In this document: positions 5,893 through 6,085 of the stretch, in pieces
Layout: each line of letters opens with the position of its first letter
Position numbering within the stretch: the first letter of the stretch is position 1
NCBI GenBank assembly: GCA_030642525.1
Contig: DAOWNO010000139.1
Span: forward strand, 1-6,085
Direction of reading: 5' to 3'
Length of the DNA stretch: 6,085 nt
Source: Candidatus Aegiribacteria sp.
Lineage (GTDB): Bacteria; Fermentibacterota; Fermentibacteria; Fermentibacterales; JCC-6
The notes under the pieces: model-generated
Told to the model about the DNA's origin: nothing
The model's input: the letters and a program-made list of their open reading frames with translations, nothing else
Database searches by the model: none
Program-made: the position numbers and the translations under genes

Positions 5893-6085
5893 AATATACG
5901 GCAATCATCTTTGCGACGATGTTCATTCCGGGTTTCATTTCCATAGCCTGTTCACAGCCCGATATCGACGAACTTGTACATTCCCTTGACCAGCTTTACA
6001 GAAGCGATGACAGCTACACTGAAATGTCGATGCGCATCGTAACGGAACACTGGGAACGAACACTTACAATGAAGGCGTGGTCAAC
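5889..6085 (+). CDS. Exported LolA-like (outer membrane lipoprotein-sorting type) protein, N-terminal part
   Basis: The 65 visible residues begin with an export signal, MKYTAIIFATMFIPGFISIA, followed by Cys21 in SIACSQPD. The cysteine could be a lipidation site, but serine at -3 is a poor lipobox, so cleavage by signal peptidase I is equally possible. The mature start, IDELVHSLDQLYRSDDSYTE, and the following MSMRIVTEHWERTLTMKAWS stretch closely resemble the beginning of the outer membrane lipoprotein-sorting protein family with a LolA-like beta fold (about 230-270 aa). In that family, a metal-free W-x-R-x(3,4)-KxW beginning of the barrel is typical. The gene is coupled to the TetR gene by an ATGA overlap, with its own GAGGGG site at 5875-5880, 8 nt before the start. 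Such proteins usually accompany RND/MMPL or FtsX-type ABC exporters and act in the periplasm on lipophilic cargo. No transporter is visible here because the window ends at codon 65. Confidence 0.78.
   Translation, partial: MKYTAIIFATMFIPGFISIACSQPDIDELVHSLDQLYRSDDSYTEMSMRIVTEHWERTLTMKAWS

Noticed and set aside
1..6085. Mobile element, CRISPR array, toxin-antitoxin or phage-defence system
   Set aside because: No transposase, integrase, spaced repeats, small paired genes or defence domains were seen; every long frame is accounted for by cell-envelope, amino-acid or regulatory genes.

Overview
The window comes from a bacterium with about 45% GC and compact, mostly intact genes. A diderm (outer-membrane) organism is suggested by the partial gene at the right edge, whose product resembles outer-membrane lipoprotein-sorting (LolA-like) proteins. 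The phylum cannot be fixed from this sequence; a poorly sampled lineage, perhaps in the FCB group, is only a guess. No RNA gene, CRISPR array, insertion sequence or phage gene was found.

Left part (1-3768, minus strand). In transcription order there is a GT-A family 2 glycosyltransferase (2830-3768), a 191-bp gap, and then a tight unit. That unit is a GT-B family 4 glycosyltransferase (1559-2638), a DapG-type monofunctional aspartate kinase (412-1608) and the start of undecaprenyl-diphosphatase UppP (1-415, cut by the window edge). The glycosyltransferase and the kinase overlap by about 50 bp, and the kinase and uppP overlap as ATGA, so translation of the three is probably coupled. A good sigma70-like promoter (GTGACT-17-TATACT) sits in the 191-bp gap. 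It is flanked by two copies of TTCAGTCAT spaced exactly 63 bp apart.

Middle (3769-5178). A divergent intergenic region of about 110 bp separates the family 2 enzyme from a plus-strand GT-B glycosyltransferase (3880-5178), which has its own TTGAAT-17-TATACT promoter. The three glycosyltransferases and uppP point to cell-surface glycan synthesis. The sugar donors, the acceptors and the polymer cannot be read from the sequence.

Right part (5179-6085, plus strand). A TetR-family repressor (5281-5892) is preceded by a perfect 10-bp inverted repeat, TGAATATGTT-9-AACATATTCA, that looks like its own operator. It is joined by an ATGA overlap to the gene for the exported LolA-like protein. TetR plus such a protein is a common head of operons for RND/MMPL or ABC exporters, so a transporter may lie just beyond the window.

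The most unusual points are the substitutions in the aspartate kinase at positions usually conserved for nucleotide binding, the repeat-flanked promoter, and the TetR operator with its coupled envelope-protein gene. Nothing here clearly amounts to a wholly new system.
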